From contig NZ_AP026978.1 in assembly GCF_027924405.1 (NCBI RefSeq), positions 6,634,001-6,698,000 of the forward strand: 64,000 nt of DNA, read 5' to 3'. Shown here piece by piece: positions 33,391-42,500 of this stretch. This DNA comes from Nocardia sputorum. GTDB taxonomy: Bacteria > Actinomycetota > Actinomycetes > Mycobacteriales > Mycobacteriaceae. Numbering within the stretch: position 1 is the first letter of the stretch; the number at the start of each line of letters is the position of its first letter. The translations under genes and the position numbers were made by a program. Below the pieces are notes generated by a model, which had not been told where the DNA came from, searched no databases, and saw nothing but the letters and a program-made list of their open reading frames with translations.

Positions 33391-34494
33391 AGGGGTCAGG
33401 CGGTAGAGGGAGGTGGTCTCGCGGGTACGGGCGTTGTGGAGGGGTGAGGTTGGGTTGTGGGCTCGGTGGTGGGTGGGGTGGGTCGAAAGTCGGCCGGTGA
33501 TGTGGAGCCCTGCGGCGGTGATGCGGGCGAGTATGTCGCCGTGGGGGCGCAGGCCCAGGTGTTCGGGCAGGTCGGAGAGGATCAGCCAGCCTTCGCCGCC
33601 CGGGCGCAAGTGGGCGGGCAGGCCGGAGAGGAAGGCGTGCAGCATGGACGAGTTCTCGTCGTAGACGCCGCTTTCGAGCGCCGAGGTAGGCGTGCCGGGG
33701 AGCCAGGGCGGATTGCACACCACGAGGTCGGCCTCGCCGTCCGGGAAGAGAGCCGGCCCTCGCACGGCGACAGATGACAGGCCCAGCCGATCGAGGTTGG
33801 CGCGGGCACAGGTCAGCGCGCGAGGATTGTTGTCCGTGGCGGTGATTCGCCGGAATCCACGGCGGCCCAGGATCGCGGCGAGCACGCCGGTGCCCGTGCC
33901 GAGATCGAAGGCTGTCTCCGCTCGTGCGGGTAGCGGCGCGGACGCGACCAGATCGACGTACTCGCCGCGGACCGGGGAGAACACGCCGTAGTGCGGATGG
34001 ATGCGCTCCCCGAGTGCGGGCACGTACACGCCTTTCTCCCGCCATTGCGCCGCACCCAGCACGCCGAGCAACTCGGTGAGCGCGACCACCATGCGCCCGC
34101 GCGGCGCGCCGTACGCCCCGGTGCACGCGCGCCGCACATCGGGAGCGCGACGCAACGCCAGCGAATAGTCGTCTTCCAGCAACACGAGCAACTTGCCGAG
34201 CAGTTCCGCGCGCCGACGACGCGACGCGCGATACCGCCGGAACGCTTCGGCCGGATCGTCACCCAGCGGAGCCTTCCGCTCGACCCGCCGTCCCATCGCT
34301 CGCAGCAGCTGCCGCGCATTGTGGAAATCCCCGCGCCACAGCAGGCCGGTTCCTGCTCGCGCCGATCGACAAGCCGCGTCAGCGGTCGTCGAGTCGCTCA
34401 CCACCACGATGGAATAGGGTGGCAGCGTGCCATTTTCGGAATGCCAGCGGGCTGTCCGGCAGGTCTTGTCCTCGGTCCAGGAAACGGTGGACAC
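33385..34494 (-). CDS. Class I SAM-dependent methyltransferase
   Basis: A 369-residue protein from GTG 34494, preceded by GAGGAG. The N-terminal half is helical and Arg-rich. The C-terminal half holds the SAM site 'AFDLGTGTGVLAAILGRRGF' and the catalytic 'VVCNPPWLPGTP' (NPPW), which marks methyltransferases acting on amide or exocyclic amino nitrogens (HemK, RsmC and RlmF types). A target in RNA or protein is therefore likely. Its end overlaps palindromic copy 3. Isolated gene. Confidence 0.8.
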   Translation of the reverse strand: MSTVSWTEDKTCRTARWHSENGTLPPYSIVVVSDSTTADAACRSARAGTGLLWRGDFHNARQLLRAMGRRVERKAPLGDDPAEAFRRYRASRRRRAELLGKLLVLLEDDYSLALRRAPDVRRACTGAYGAPRGRMVVALTELLGVLGAAQWREKGVYVPALGERIHPHYGVFSPVRGEYVDLVASAPLPARAETAFDLGTGTGVLAAILGRRGFRRITATDNNPRALTCARANLDRLGLSSVAVRGPALFPDGEADLVVCNPPWLPGTPTSALESGVYDENSSMLHAFLSGLPAHLRPGGEGWLILSDLPEHLGLRPHGDILARITAAGLHITGRLSTHPTHHRAHNPTSPLHNARTRETTSLYRLTPR

Positions 34495-34836
34495 CGCGTA
34501 CTCCTCGTGATCGAACGTGCAAAGGGCACGACGAGCACTTCGACGCGGGGTCGCGAAAGACCTGTGCGGCCAGCGCACAGGAGTCAGTAGGTCGTCTCTA
34601 CGCCCGCGCCGAAGTGCGCGGGAAATCACCGAGAACCATCCCGAGTGTCATGGCCGGACCTTTCCGTAGGAGACATCCGAGTCTCCCACAGCGCTGCCCG
34701 GTAAGCCGAACCCTCGGGCAGGCACCGCTGAGGCCCGTTTCGGCGCGCAAGCGGCAAAGTGGCCCATCGGCTGCGGCAGGACCGGTCACAATGCCACTCT
34801 TGCACAAATCGGTACTACAGGTAGTACCATTGGTCA
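34495..34836. other. 342-bp divergent gap before hicA
   Basis: No gene. A nested hairpin, CTGCCCG with CGGGCAG inside CAGCG with CGCTG, lies at about 34700-34740. I could not match it to any riboswitch class. The hicA promoter and operator occupy the right end. Confidence 0.5.
34800..34830 (+). promoter_or_regulatory. hicAB promoter with palindromic operator
   Basis: The palindrome GGTACTACAGGTAGTACC (34811-34828) covers the likely -10 (TAGTAC, 34822-34827), 16 bp after a -35-like TTGCAC (34800-34805). The hicA start codon is only 9 nt beyond, implying a leaderless or nearly leaderless message. The HicB ribbon-helix-helix domain is the expected ligand. Confidence 0.65.
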
Positions 34837-35103
34837 GTGGGTAAGCGTGAGAAGCTCCTGGCGAAGATGCGGGAATCACAAACCAACGTGAGCTACCAGG
34901 ATCTCTACAACGTCTGCTGCGATCACTTCGGGCTCCCACGCCAAGAAGGCAGCAGCCATGCCGTCTTCAAGATGCCTTGGGCAGGTGACCCACGTGTAAA
35001 TATCCAAAAGGGACGGGACGGGAATGCCAAGTCCTACCAAGTCAGGCAAGTGCTCGCAGCGATAGACAAGCTGCTCGAGATAGAAGCAAAGGAGGATGCC
35101 TGA
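34837..35103 (+). CDS. hicA: HicA family toxin (mRNA interferase)
   Basis: An 88-residue protein from GTG 34837. The HicA dsRNA-binding fold is indicated by the catalytic histidine motif 'GSSHAVFKMPW' and the C-terminal 'GNAKSYQVRQVLAAIDKLL'. HicA toxins cleave mRNA until neutralised by HicB. The stop overlaps the hicB start (TGATG), so the pair is translationally coupled. The toxin-first order is normal for hicAB. Confidence 0.88.
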   Translation: MGKREKLLAKMRESQTNVSYQDLYNVCCDHFGLPRQEGSSHAVFKMPWAGDPRVNIQKGRDGNAKSYQVRQVLAAIDKLLEIEAKEDA

Positions 35104-35453
35104 TGTCCGACCTGCACCACCTACCGGACTATACGCACTACGCGTACCGCGTCCTCTGGTCGTCCGAAGACCAGGAGTACGTCGGTCTGTGCGCGGAGTT
35201 TCCCTCGCTCTCGTGGCTGGCTCCGACGCAGGACGAGGCTCTCCGGGGCATCGGCGAACTCGTCCGCGACACCATCAAGGACATGGCGGTCAACAACGAA
35301 GTCGTGCCGCGCCCACTCTCGGAGCGCAGCTACAGCGGGAAGTTCATGGTGCGTATTTCCACTGAGCTGCACGCCAGGCTGGTACGGGAAGCCACCGAGA
35401 TGAACGTTTCACTCAATCAGCTGGTCAACCAGCGGCTCGCGTCGCGCGGTTAG
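35103..35453 (+). CDS. hicB: HicB family antitoxin
   Basis: A 116-residue protein. The N-terminal HicB fold ('YVGLCAEFPSLSWLAPTQDE') resembles a degenerate RNase H. The C-terminal segment 'GKFMVRISTELHARLVREAT' to 'NQLVNQRLASRG' is a ribbon-helix-helix DNA-binding domain. It neutralises HicA and probably represses the operon through the palindrome at 34811-34828. Confidence 0.88.
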   Translation: MSDLHHLPDYTHYAYRVLWSSEDQEYVGLCAEFPSLSWLAPTQDEALRGIGELVRDTIKDMAVNNEVVPRPLSERSYSGKFMVRISTELHARLVREATEMNVSLNQLVNQRLASRG

Positions 35454-35539
35454 TCCCGGTCAGGCGAGGGGCCGGCGCCGAAGTACCCGACCCCTGCACG
35501 ACCGGGCGAACCGCACCGCGTTCTGGCGGCTGAACCCCG

Positions 35540-36055
35540 TCAGGCCGCCCCGTTCGCCGGTTCGGCATGCAACCGGCGGAACTTGCTGCCGTGGAAGACG
35601 AGTGGGTCCACGTCGGTGCGGGTGGCGATGCGGTGGATGCGGAGGATGACGACGGCGTGGTCGCCCGCGGGGACATGGGCCTCTTGGACGCCCTCGATCC
35701 AGGCGGACGCCCCGTCGATGAACACGGCGTCGCCGGAACCTCGGTGCAGTTGGATGTCGCGGAAGCGGTCGCCGTCGCGGGCGCCGAGGGAGCGCGCGGC
35801 GGCCTGCTGGTCGGTGCCGAGCAGGCTGAGACCGAGGTGGCTCGCGGCGGCGAGCTTGGGCCAGGTGGCCGAGGAGTTCTGCACACAGAACGAGACCAGC
35901 GGCGGATCCAGCGAGACGGGAACGAACGTGCTCACCGCGAGACCGTGCGGGACGCCGTCGATCTCGGCGCACACCGCGACCACGCCGCTGGGGAAGTTGG
36001 CGAACGCGCGACGCAGACCGGCTCCGTCGGCGGGGAATTCGAACAGGTCATGCAT
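35540..36055 (-). CDS. Flavin reductase family protein
   Basis: A 171-residue flavin reductase-like domain: 'FANFPSGVVAVCAEIDG', 'STFVPVSLDPPLVSFCVQNS', 'LGLSLLGTDQQ' and 'VFHGSKFRRLHA'. These proteins supply reduced FMN or FAD to two-component monooxygenases, four of which are encoded just upstream in the same direction. ATG 36055 overlaps the 3' end of the FMN-reductase gene by 8 nt. It is the last gene of the leftward sulfur unit. Confidence 0.85.
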   Translation of the reverse strand: MHDLFEFPADGAGLRRAFANFPSGVVAVCAEIDGVPHGLAVSTFVPVSLDPPLVSFCVQNSSATWPKLAAASHLGLSLLGTDQQAAARSLGARDGDRFRDIQLHRGSGDAVFIDGASAWIEGVQEAHVPAGDHAVVILRIHRIATRTDVDPLVFHGSKFRRLHAEPANGAA

Positions 36056-36563
36056 GATTCGCAGCCTTCGAGCTGTGGGCCAGTGCCTGGGCGACCGAAC
36101 GCCACCGACCACTGTACCGGTCGATGACGCCGTCCTCGGTGAATGTGCGATCGGACAGGTAGAGCCCGGGCAACGCGGCGGTGGCCCCGATTTCGACGAG
36201 CACGGGCTTCAACAACAGATCCGGCGCCAGCGCGTGCGCCGGTCCGGCGCCGAGCATCATCGGGACCGCGAGCACGCCTTCCAGGCCGGTCCCCCCTTCG
36301 AACTGTTCGAGGAACAGCTTCAGCAACCCGGTGTAGGTGGCCTTGAAGGTGGGGCTGGCGAAGACGACGAGTTCGGATCCGGCCACGGCGCGCACCGCAT
36401 CGGCCACGGCCGGGTCACCCCAGCTGAGCAGGGCGGGACCGAACTCGACCAGATCGATCACGGTGGGCTCCACCTCCGGCCGCAGTCCCCGCGCCACCAA
36501 GGTGGCCGCGGTGAGCGTGCGTGAGGCGGGCTTCGGATTTCCGACGACGACAGTGACTGTCAT
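36048..36563 (-). CDS. NADPH-dependent FMN reductase (SsuE/MsuE-like)
   Basis: A 171-residue flavodoxin-fold protein: 'VVVGNPKPASRTLTAATLVA' at the N-terminus and 'LVVFASPTFKATYTGLLKLF' (flavin site) in the middle. It resembles SsuE/MsuE enzymes that deliver FMNH2 to sulfonate and sulfone monooxygenases. ATG 36563 follows AGGAGACGA. It is 11 bp downstream of the SfnB-type gene, clearly in one operon with sfnG. Confidence 0.87.
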   Translation of the reverse strand: MTVTVVVGNPKPASRTLTAATLVARGLRPEVEPTVIDLVEFGPALLSWGDPAVADAVRAVAGSELVVFASPTFKATYTGLLKLFLEQFEGGTGLEGVLAVPMMLGAGPAHALAPDLLLKPVLVEIGATAALPGLYLSDRTFTEDGVIDRYSGRWRSVAQALAHSSKAANHA

Positions 36564-36574
36564 TTCGTCTCCTT

Positions 36575-37792
36575 TCAGATCACCCCGTGGAGCGGAGGCG
36601 CGGCGTCGTGCAGCAAGGCCCGGCCGATGTGCTGGTACTTCCAGCGCACCGGATCGTGCAAAGTGTGCGTGCGCGCGTTGCGCCAGAAGTGGTGCAGATT
36701 GAGATCCGCTGCCGCGCTGCGCGTTCCGGCCACCTCGAACAGTGCGGCGGACACGTCGTTGGCGGCGCGGTCGGCGAGGACCTTGGCGGTCGCGACGGCC
36801 AGCGACGCCTGGGCGACGTTCGCGGCGCTCTGGTCGATCCTGATGGCCGCGTCCAACGTCCATCCGGCCGACGAGAGCGTGGCCTCCGCGGCGGTCACCG
36901 CGACGGACAGTTCACCGAAGCGCTGGATCAACAACGGGTCGTCGACCGCGTTCGCCACTCCCGCCTCGAACCACGGACGACTCTTCGTACGCACGAATTC
37001 CGTTGCCGCGGTGAGGGCTCCCCGGGCGATGCCGGTGTCGATGGCGGCGTGCAGCAACTGCGCGAAAGCGCCGTAGCCGGTGGGCGCGCGCACCGCGCCG
37101 GAGCGGGGAATCACCTGGTCACGCTCGACGAGCACCTCGTCGAAGGACACCGTTCCGCTGCCGGTGGTGCGCTGCCCCAGCCCGTTCCAGTCGTCCACGA
37201 CCTGCACGCCGGGAGTGTTCGCGGGCAGGTAGGCGATGTACTCCCCGGGCTCGAGGCCGCTGCGTCCCTCGGGATCGTCCAGCCGGGTCAGCACCGCGAA
37301 CAGGTCGGCGAACAGCGACCCGGTGCAGTAGTACTTCACGCCGTCCACCCGGAATCGGTCGCCGACCGGCCGCAACGTGGTCGAGATATCGGCGACGGTC
37401 GCGCCGCCCCGCTCGGATTGCGCGTTGGCGATGCGCCCACCGTCGAGCACCCGTCCGAAATACCGCTTCTGCTGCTGTGCCGTACCCGCAAGCCGCAGCA
37501 GGTTCACGTAGACGAAGTGGCTGTGCGGGATCTGCGCGATATTGGGGTCGGCCGTGGCCAGAATCCGCGTTACTTCCGCGACCACGCTCGGCGGCAGGTC
37601 CGCGCCGCCGTAGGCCGCCGGGACGGTGACCGCGAGCAAACCGCTGGCCGCCAGCCGCTCGACCTCCGGGAACGGCAGCACACGATCCCGGTCACGCTCC
37701 GCGGCCCCCGACGCGAAGTCGGCCGCGAGCCGCTGCGCGACCGCGAACGCCTGTGCCGCCGACAGGATGCGATCGGCGGCGACCGCGGTCAT
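36575..37792 (-). CDS. SfnB/DszC-type flavin-dependent monooxygenase (acyl-CoA dehydrogenase fold)
   Basis: A 405-residue protein with the acyl-CoA dehydrogenase fold. The C-terminal hallmark 'HFWRNARTHTLHDPVRWKYQ' is typical of DszC/SfnB monooxygenases, which use FMNH2 and O2 rather than dehydrogenating acyl-CoA. 'IANAQSERGGATVADISTTL' lies at the flavin loop. SfnB is linked to dimethylsulfone and other organosulfur use. ATG 37792 overlaps the sfnG stop (TGATG). Its reductants are probably the two reductases downstream. Confidence 0.85.
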   Translation of the reverse strand: MTAVAADRILSAAQAFAVAQRLAADFASGAAERDRDRVLPFPEVERLAASGLLAVTVPAAYGGADLPPSVVAEVTRILATADPNIAQIPHSHFVYVNLLRLAGTAQQQKRYFGRVLDGGRIANAQSERGGATVADISTTLRPVGDRFRVDGVKYYCTGSLFADLFAVLTRLDDPEGRSGLEPGEYIAYLPANTPGVQVVDDWNGLGQRTTGSGTVSFDEVLVERDQVIPRSGAVRAPTGYGAFAQLLHAAIDTGIARGALTAATEFVRTKSRPWFEAGVANAVDDPLLIQRFGELSVAVTAAEATLSSAGWTLDAAIRIDQSAANVAQASLAVATAKVLADRAANDVSAALFEVAGTRSAAADLNLHHFWRNARTHTLHDPVRWKYQHIGRALLHDAAPPLHGVI

Positions 37793-38907
37793 CAGTTCAC
37801 CGCCGCGACGGGCCGCTGCGCGGCTTCCAGCTCGCGTACCAGCGGGAGCACCTTCGCGCCGAAGTACTCGATCTCCTCCTGGAAGTGCAGGAAGCCGCCG
37901 AGGATCAGGTCGACGCCGAGCTGCTTGTAGGCGACGATCCGCTCGGCCACCTGCTCCGGCGTGCCGATCAGCTGGGTGCGGAAACCGTCGTTGTACTGCA
38001 CCAGGTCTTCGAAGGTGGAGTCGGCCCACATGCCCTTGCGGTCCTGGGTGGACGCGCCCGCCTGCTGCACCGCGTCGCGGAAACCCTCCACCGCGGGCTT
38101 GTTCGCCTTCGCGATGATCTCGCGCAGGGTGTCGCGGGCTTCCTTCTCGGTGTCGCGGGCGATGATGAAGCCATTGAGCCCGAATTTCACCTCGCGGTCG
38201 TGGGCGCGGGCGACGGCGCGCAGGTCGTCCAGCTGTTCGGTGACGCCGTCGAAGTCCTTGCCGTTGGAGAAGTACCAGTCGGCGTAGCGGCCGCCGTTGC
38301 GCCGGGCTGCGGTCGAGTTGCCGCCTTGGAAGAGTTCGGGATTCGGCCGCTCGGGGCTGTTCAGCGGCTTCGGCTTCAAGGTGAAGTCCCGGATGCGGTA
38401 GAAATCGCCGCCGTAGTTCACGTTGTCCTCGGTCCAGATCTTGCGGATCACCTCGAGGAATTCCGCGCTGCGGCGGTAGCGCTCGTCGTGCTCGAGCCAA
38501 GGCTCGCCGAGCGCGGTGAATTCGCCGGCGAACCAGCCGGACACGACGTTGATGGCGAACCGGCCATTGGACAGGTGGTCGGCGGTGGCACCGAACTTCG
38601 CCAGCACCGCAGGGTGCCACAGCCCGGGATGCACCGCCGCGATGACCTTCAACCGTTCGGTCGCGCCGAGCAGCGCGAGGCTGAACGAGGTCGATTCGTG
38701 CTGGTACTCGGCGCCGTAGGAGGCGGTGTAGCGCACCTGGGACAGCGCGTAGTCGAAGCCGTTGTTCTCCGCGGTCTGCGCGAGCTTCTTGTTGTACTCG
38801 AAATCCCAGCCGGTGCGCTGTTCGATGTCGCTGGTGACCAGTCCCCCGCTGACGTTGGGCACCCAGTAGGCGAATCGGATCTGCTCGGCGATCTGCTCCG
38901 TGGTCAT
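37792..38907 (-). CDS. sfnG: Dimethylsulfone monooxygenase SfnG
   Basis: A 371-residue luciferase-like monooxygenase: 'RFAYWVPNVSGGLVTSDIEQ' at the N-terminus, 'INVVSGWFAGEFTALGEPWL' and 'ELFQGGNSTAARRNGGRYAD'. These segments recall SfnG, which with FMNH2 converts dimethylsulfone to methanesulfinate. ATG 38907 follows GGAGCAGCT. It is the first gene of a coupled set sfnG, sfnB-like, FMN reductase, flavin reductase, giving both oxygenases and their flavin supply. Confidence 0.9.
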   Translation of the reverse strand: MTTEQIAEQIRFAYWVPNVSGGLVTSDIEQRTGWDFEYNKKLAQTAENNGFDYALSQVRYTASYGAEYQHESTSFSLALLGATERLKVIAAVHPGLWHPAVLAKFGATADHLSNGRFAINVVSGWFAGEFTALGEPWLEHDERYRRSAEFLEVIRKIWTEDNVNYGGDFYRIRDFTLKPKPLNSPERPNPELFQGGNSTAARRNGGRYADWYFSNGKDFDGVTEQLDDLRAVARAHDREVKFGLNGFIIARDTEKEARDTLREIIAKANKPAVEGFRDAVQQAGASTQDRKGMWADSTFEDLVQYNDGFRTQLIGTPEQVAERIVAYKQLGVDLILGGFLHFQEEIEYFGAKVLPLVRELEAAQRPVAAVN

Positions 38908-39034
38908 AGCTGCTCCATGGTTTCCGGGGGTAGCCGTCGGATCGGAGGCCGGACGCCACGCGTGCGTCCGGCGCTCCTTCCACTCCAGCACCGGCACCCG
39001 ATAGGGACGAGGTTTTGAATCTGTGCGATTCGGA

Positions 39035-40426
39035 TCAGGCGTCGGCGAGGGCAGGCGAGTAGGTCGACCTGGCGAATTCGCCCGCGGGGGCGAAACGGCC
39101 GAGCAACGCGGCGGCGTCCTCGCCGGTGACCCGCGTGATGAACTCGTCGACCGCTTCCGGCGAGTCGACCGGCAGGAACGGCTGCGGCCGGTGCAGCAAA
39201 CCGACCAGCGCCGAAGCGAACGCCGGGTCGACGGCCGCCGCGGCGAAGAACGCGTTGCCGACCTCGGCCAGCTCGGGATCGCTGAGAAACAGCCTGGTGA
39301 CCTTGTTGGCGGCGTCGGCGCGCGCGGCCAGGAACGCGGCGTATTGCTTCGCGATCCACGCCTCGTCGAACGGTCCTTCGTGCACAGCGGCCGCCGCGAC
39401 CAACCGCTGCGCCTGGATGAGGCCGCTCTGCGCGCCCTGCCCGGCGATCGGGTCGTAGGCGATGGCGGTATCGCCCAGTGCGGCGACCACATGCCCGCCC
39501 GCGGTGCGCCCGACACCGGACCGCACCACCGGGCGCACCGCGCCCTTCAACCACGAGTGCGGATCCTCCGGGATGGTCTTGGTGGCCAGCACCTCCGGCA
39601 GGTCCCAGTCGATGTAGTCGCGGTAGAGATCCTGCACGATCCGGTGCGCCGACTCCGCGGAGTCCGCCGCGGCGAAACGCTTCTCCCAATCGCTGCCGGG
39701 ACGCGCCCAGCCGAGGAACGCCCAGCTCGGCCCCGCGTCCTTGTGCAGGTACGGGCCCCACCACCCCTCACCCTGGTCAGCGAGGATGGAGAAACCGCTG
39801 TGCGCGCCGCCCGCGACGCTGCGATGTGCGAAGACGTTCTCGTCGTGGCCGAGTCCGGTCACGACGACGGTGAGCAGCGAGCGCTGCGGCGCGTCGTAAG
39901 GGGTGCGCTGCGCGTCGACGGGGAACAGGTCCGAAAGCCCGCCACGTCCGGTCGCGACCAACGTGAGGTCGCTGGCGGCGGCGATGCCGTCGAGTGTCTC
40001 CGGCGTCACCGGCTCGACCACGAATCGGCCGCCGCGCTCGAGGAACGCGGTCAGTCGCTCGTCGGCCTTGAGCCGGGTGTCCACCGCGACGCCGACGTAT
40101 CCGTCGAAATGACCGTCGAATTGGATCAATTCGGGACGGTCGGGGCCGGGTCCGGCGATGCGCACGCTCAAGCCGGTGTGCCGGGGCGCCCGCGCGGTGT
40201 AGCTGTCCAATCCGAGCGCGGCCTCGGCCTGCTGGGTCTCACCGAATTCGAGGGCGGTGCCGGTGGCGGGCACGTCGTCGCGCAAAGCGCGCTGATCGCG
40301 CTCGCTGTAGAGGGTGACGTCGAAACCGGCGTCGAGGAGTCCTAGCGCCGCAGTGACGCCGGTCTGTCCGGCACCGATAACCGCGGCCGAACGAGTGGAA
40401 CGGGAAACGGATTGCTGCGAAGTCAT
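39035..40426 (-). CDS. Styrene/indole monooxygenase-like FAD oxygenase (StyA family)
   Basis: A 463-residue protein. It has the Rossmann FAD site 'AAVIGAGQTGVTAALGLLDA', a StyA-type middle ('GGAHSGFSILADQGEGWWGP') and the late FAD motif 'VAALGDTAIAYDPIAGQGAQ'. StyA enzymes take FADH2 from a separate reductase and insert oxygen into alkenes, indole or sulfides (sulfoxidation). Inside this sulfur cluster, sulfide oxidation is an attractive role, but that is inference. It lies 128 bp upstream of sfnG, same strand. Confidence 0.82.
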   Translation of the reverse strand: MTSQQSVSRSTRSAAVIGAGQTGVTAALGLLDAGFDVTLYSERDQRALRDDVPATGTALEFGETQQAEAALGLDSYTARAPRHTGLSVRIAGPGPDRPELIQFDGHFDGYVGVAVDTRLKADERLTAFLERGGRFVVEPVTPETLDGIAAASDLTLVATGRGGLSDLFPVDAQRTPYDAPQRSLLTVVVTGLGHDENVFAHRSVAGGAHSGFSILADQGEGWWGPYLHKDAGPSWAFLGWARPGSDWEKRFAAADSAESAHRIVQDLYRDYIDWDLPEVLATKTIPEDPHSWLKGAVRPVVRSGVGRTAGGHVVAALGDTAIAYDPIAGQGAQSGLIQAQRLVAAAAVHEGPFDEAWIAKQYAAFLAARADAANKVTRLFLSDPELAEVGNAFFAAAAVDPAFASALVGLLHRPQPFLPVDSPEAVDEFITRVTGEDAAALLGRFAPAGEFARSTYSPALADA

Positions 40427-40524
40427 GCAGGGATGATGCGATGGTCGCCCGGTGCTCGCGGAGTGTTGCGATCATCGAGAATCAATGGGCAGACAGCGAA
40501 TTCCCAACGCGTACCATTCGGGCC

Positions 40525-41007
40525 ATGTCGTTCGTCGTCGCCGACCTGACCGGAGACCGCGCCGAGCAGTACCGGCAGCTCGCCGCCCAGGCCGAAGCGC
40601 TGGTGGCGGGCGAAACCGACCGCATCGCCAACGCCGCCAATCTCGCCGCCCTGGTCTTCCACGCGCTGCCCGATGTGAATTGGGTGGGTTTCTATTTCTA
40701 TGACGGCCGGGAACTCGTCGTCGGCCCATTCCAAGGCAAACCGGCGTGTGTGCGCATCGCGTTGGGGAAAGGTGTGTGCGGCACCGCGGCGCAGACCAGG
40801 GCCACCCAACTCGTGCCCGACGTACACGCATTCGACGGGCACATCGCGTGCGACGCCGACACACGTTCGGAAATAGTCGTCCCGCTGGTCCGGGATGATG
40901 TGCTGATCGGAGTATTCGATCTCGATAGTCCGCTGCCCGAGCGCTTCGACGAAATCGATCGGGCGGGGCTGGAGGCGATAGCCGAGATATTCCTCGCCGC
41001 GATCTGA
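40525..41007 (+). CDS. Free methionine-(R)-sulfoxide reductase (GAF fold)
   Basis: A 160-residue GAF-domain protein. The three catalytic cysteines Cys75, Cys85 and Cys109 (in PACVRI, GVCGTA and IACDAD) have exactly the 10- and 24-residue spacing of Cys84, Cys94 and Cys118 in the Escherichia coli enzyme. It reduces free Met-R-sulfoxide, using thioredoxin. It faces rightward between two leftward parts of the sulfur cluster. No clear Shine-Dalgarno precedes ATG 40525. Confidence 0.9.
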   Translation: MSFVVADLTGDRAEQYRQLAAQAEALVAGETDRIANAANLAALVFHALPDVNWVGFYFYDGRELVVGPFQGKPACVRIALGKGVCGTAAQTRATQLVPDVHAFDGHIACDADTRSEIVVPLVRDDVLIGVFDLDSPLPERFDEIDRAGLEAIAEIFLAAI

Positions 41008-41069
41008 TTCGCGGACCCGAAATACCGGAGGGCGCCGGACCACGAGGGCTCCGGCGCCGTCCGAGCATG

Positions 41070-42500
41070 TTAGTTCGCCTCGACCGTCGCTCCCGGCCGC
41101 GAGACGGTGTCCGGCAGAGCCGTCGATCCCGCACCGCCCAGCCGGTAGCTCGCCCCCCGGTGGTCGGCGGGCAACCGGTCACCCGCGCCGAACAGCGCGT
41201 TGCGCAGTGTGCCGGGCGCGTACTCCTCGGCATACGCGCCTCGGGCCGTCAGCACCGGGACCACGTGGCGAACGATGTCTTCGAACGTTCCGGGTGTGAT
41301 CGCGTAAGCCAGGTTGAAGCCGTCCAAGTCGGTCTCGGCGGCCCACTCCTGGAGGAGGTCGGCGACCGTCTCCCCGGAACCGACGAACACCGGGCCCATG
41401 CCGCCGATACCGGCCCACTTGCCGATGTCGCGGACGGTCCATTCCCGCCCGTCGTCGTCGAACTCCTGGAACGCCGCCACCGCCGACTGGATCGCGTTGC
41501 TCTCGACTTGGCCGATCGGGTCGTCGAGGTCGTAGCGGGACAGATCGATGCCCATCCAGCCGGACATGAACACCAGCCCGCCCTCGACGCTCGCGTAGGA
41601 CAGGTACTCCTCGTGCTTGCGCCGCGCCGCATCGTCGGTCGCGTCGGTGACGATCGTCGCGAGCGCGTAGACGCGCGCCGCGTCACGGCTGCGTCCCGCC
41701 GCCTCCAACGCGTCTCTGATGCGGGAAACGGTCTGCGCGAGCACCCGTTTCGACGGACCGGCGATGAAGATGGCCTCGGCGTTCTCGGCCGCGAACCGCA
41801 CGCCGCGCGGCGACGCGCCCGCCTGGTAGATCACCGGCGTCCGTTGCGGCGACGGCTCCGACAGGTGGATGCCCGGCACGGTGTAGTGCGTGCCGCGATG
41901 ACCGATGTGGTGCACCTTGGCCGGGTCCACGTAGACGCCCGCGGCCGCGTCGCGGACCACCGCGTCGTCCTCCCACGAGCCTTCCCACAGCTTGTAGAGC
42001 ACTTCCAGGTACTCGTCGGCCTGGTTGTAGCGCTCGTCGTGGTCGAGTTGGTCGGCCGCGCCGAAATTGCGCGCTGCCGAAGGCAGGTAGCCGGTCACCA
42101 CGTTCCAGCCCAACCTGCCGTTGGTGAGATGGTCGAGCGTCGACAGCCGCCGGGCGAACGGGTAGGGATGCTCGAATCCGGTGCCGGTGGTGATGCCGAA
42201 CCCGAGATGCTCGGTCACCGCGGCCATGGCGGAGACCAGCAGCAGCGGGTCGGCCACCGGGATCTGCGCGCCTTGCCGCAGCGCGGCGACGTCGTTGCCG
42301 CCGTAGACGTCGTAGGTGCCCAGCACGTCGGCGATGAAGATGCCGTCGAAGCGGCCGCGCTCCAGCAGCTTCGCCAGCTCGGTCCAATAGCCGAGTTCCT
42401 TGTAGCGATGCGACTGGTCGTCCGGATGCCGCCACAGCCCGGGTGACTGATGGGCGACACAGTTCATGTCGAAGGCGTTGAACCGGATCCGGCGGGTCAC
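41070..42500 (-). CDS. NtaA/SnaA/DszA-family FMN-dependent monooxygenase
   Basis: A 476-residue luciferase-like protein: 'IRFNAFDMNCVAHQSPGLWR', 'GRLGWNVVTGYLPSAARNFG', 'TPVIYQAGASPRGVRFAAEN' and 'DLDGFNLAYAITPGTFEDIV'. The family oxidises nitrilotriacetate, sulfones (DszA) and related compounds with FMNH2. GTG 42500 overlaps the upstream stop by 4 nt (GTGA), so it is coupled with the SfnB-like gene. The desulfurising sulfone step is plausible by context. Confidence 0.87.
   Translation of the reverse strand: MTRRIRFNAFDMNCVAHQSPGLWRHPDDQSHRYKELGYWTELAKLLERGRFDGIFIADVLGTYDVYGGNDVAALRQGAQIPVADPLLLVSAMAAVTEHLGFGITTGTGFEHPYPFARRLSTLDHLTNGRLGWNVVTGYLPSAARNFGAADQLDHDERYNQADEYLEVLYKLWEGSWEDDAVVRDAAAGVYVDPAKVHHIGHRGTHYTVPGIHLSEPSPQRTPVIYQAGASPRGVRFAAENAEAIFIAGPSKRVLAQTVSRIRDALEAAGRSRDAARVYALATIVTDATDDAARRKHEEYLSYASVEGGLVFMSGWMGIDLSRYDLDDPIGQVESNAIQSAVAAFQEFDDDGREWTVRDIGKWAGIGGMGPVFVGSGETVADLLQEWAAETDLDGFNLAYAITPGTFEDIVRHVVPVLTARGAYAEEYAPGTLRNALFGAGDRLPADHRGASYRLGGAGSTALPDTVSRPGATVEAN

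Noticed and set aside
34700..34740. Possible riboswitch in the gap before hicA
   Set aside because: The nested hairpin did not match conserved cores of cobalamin, TPP, SAM, fluoride or ykoK types that I could recall, and no biosynthetic or transport gene follows.
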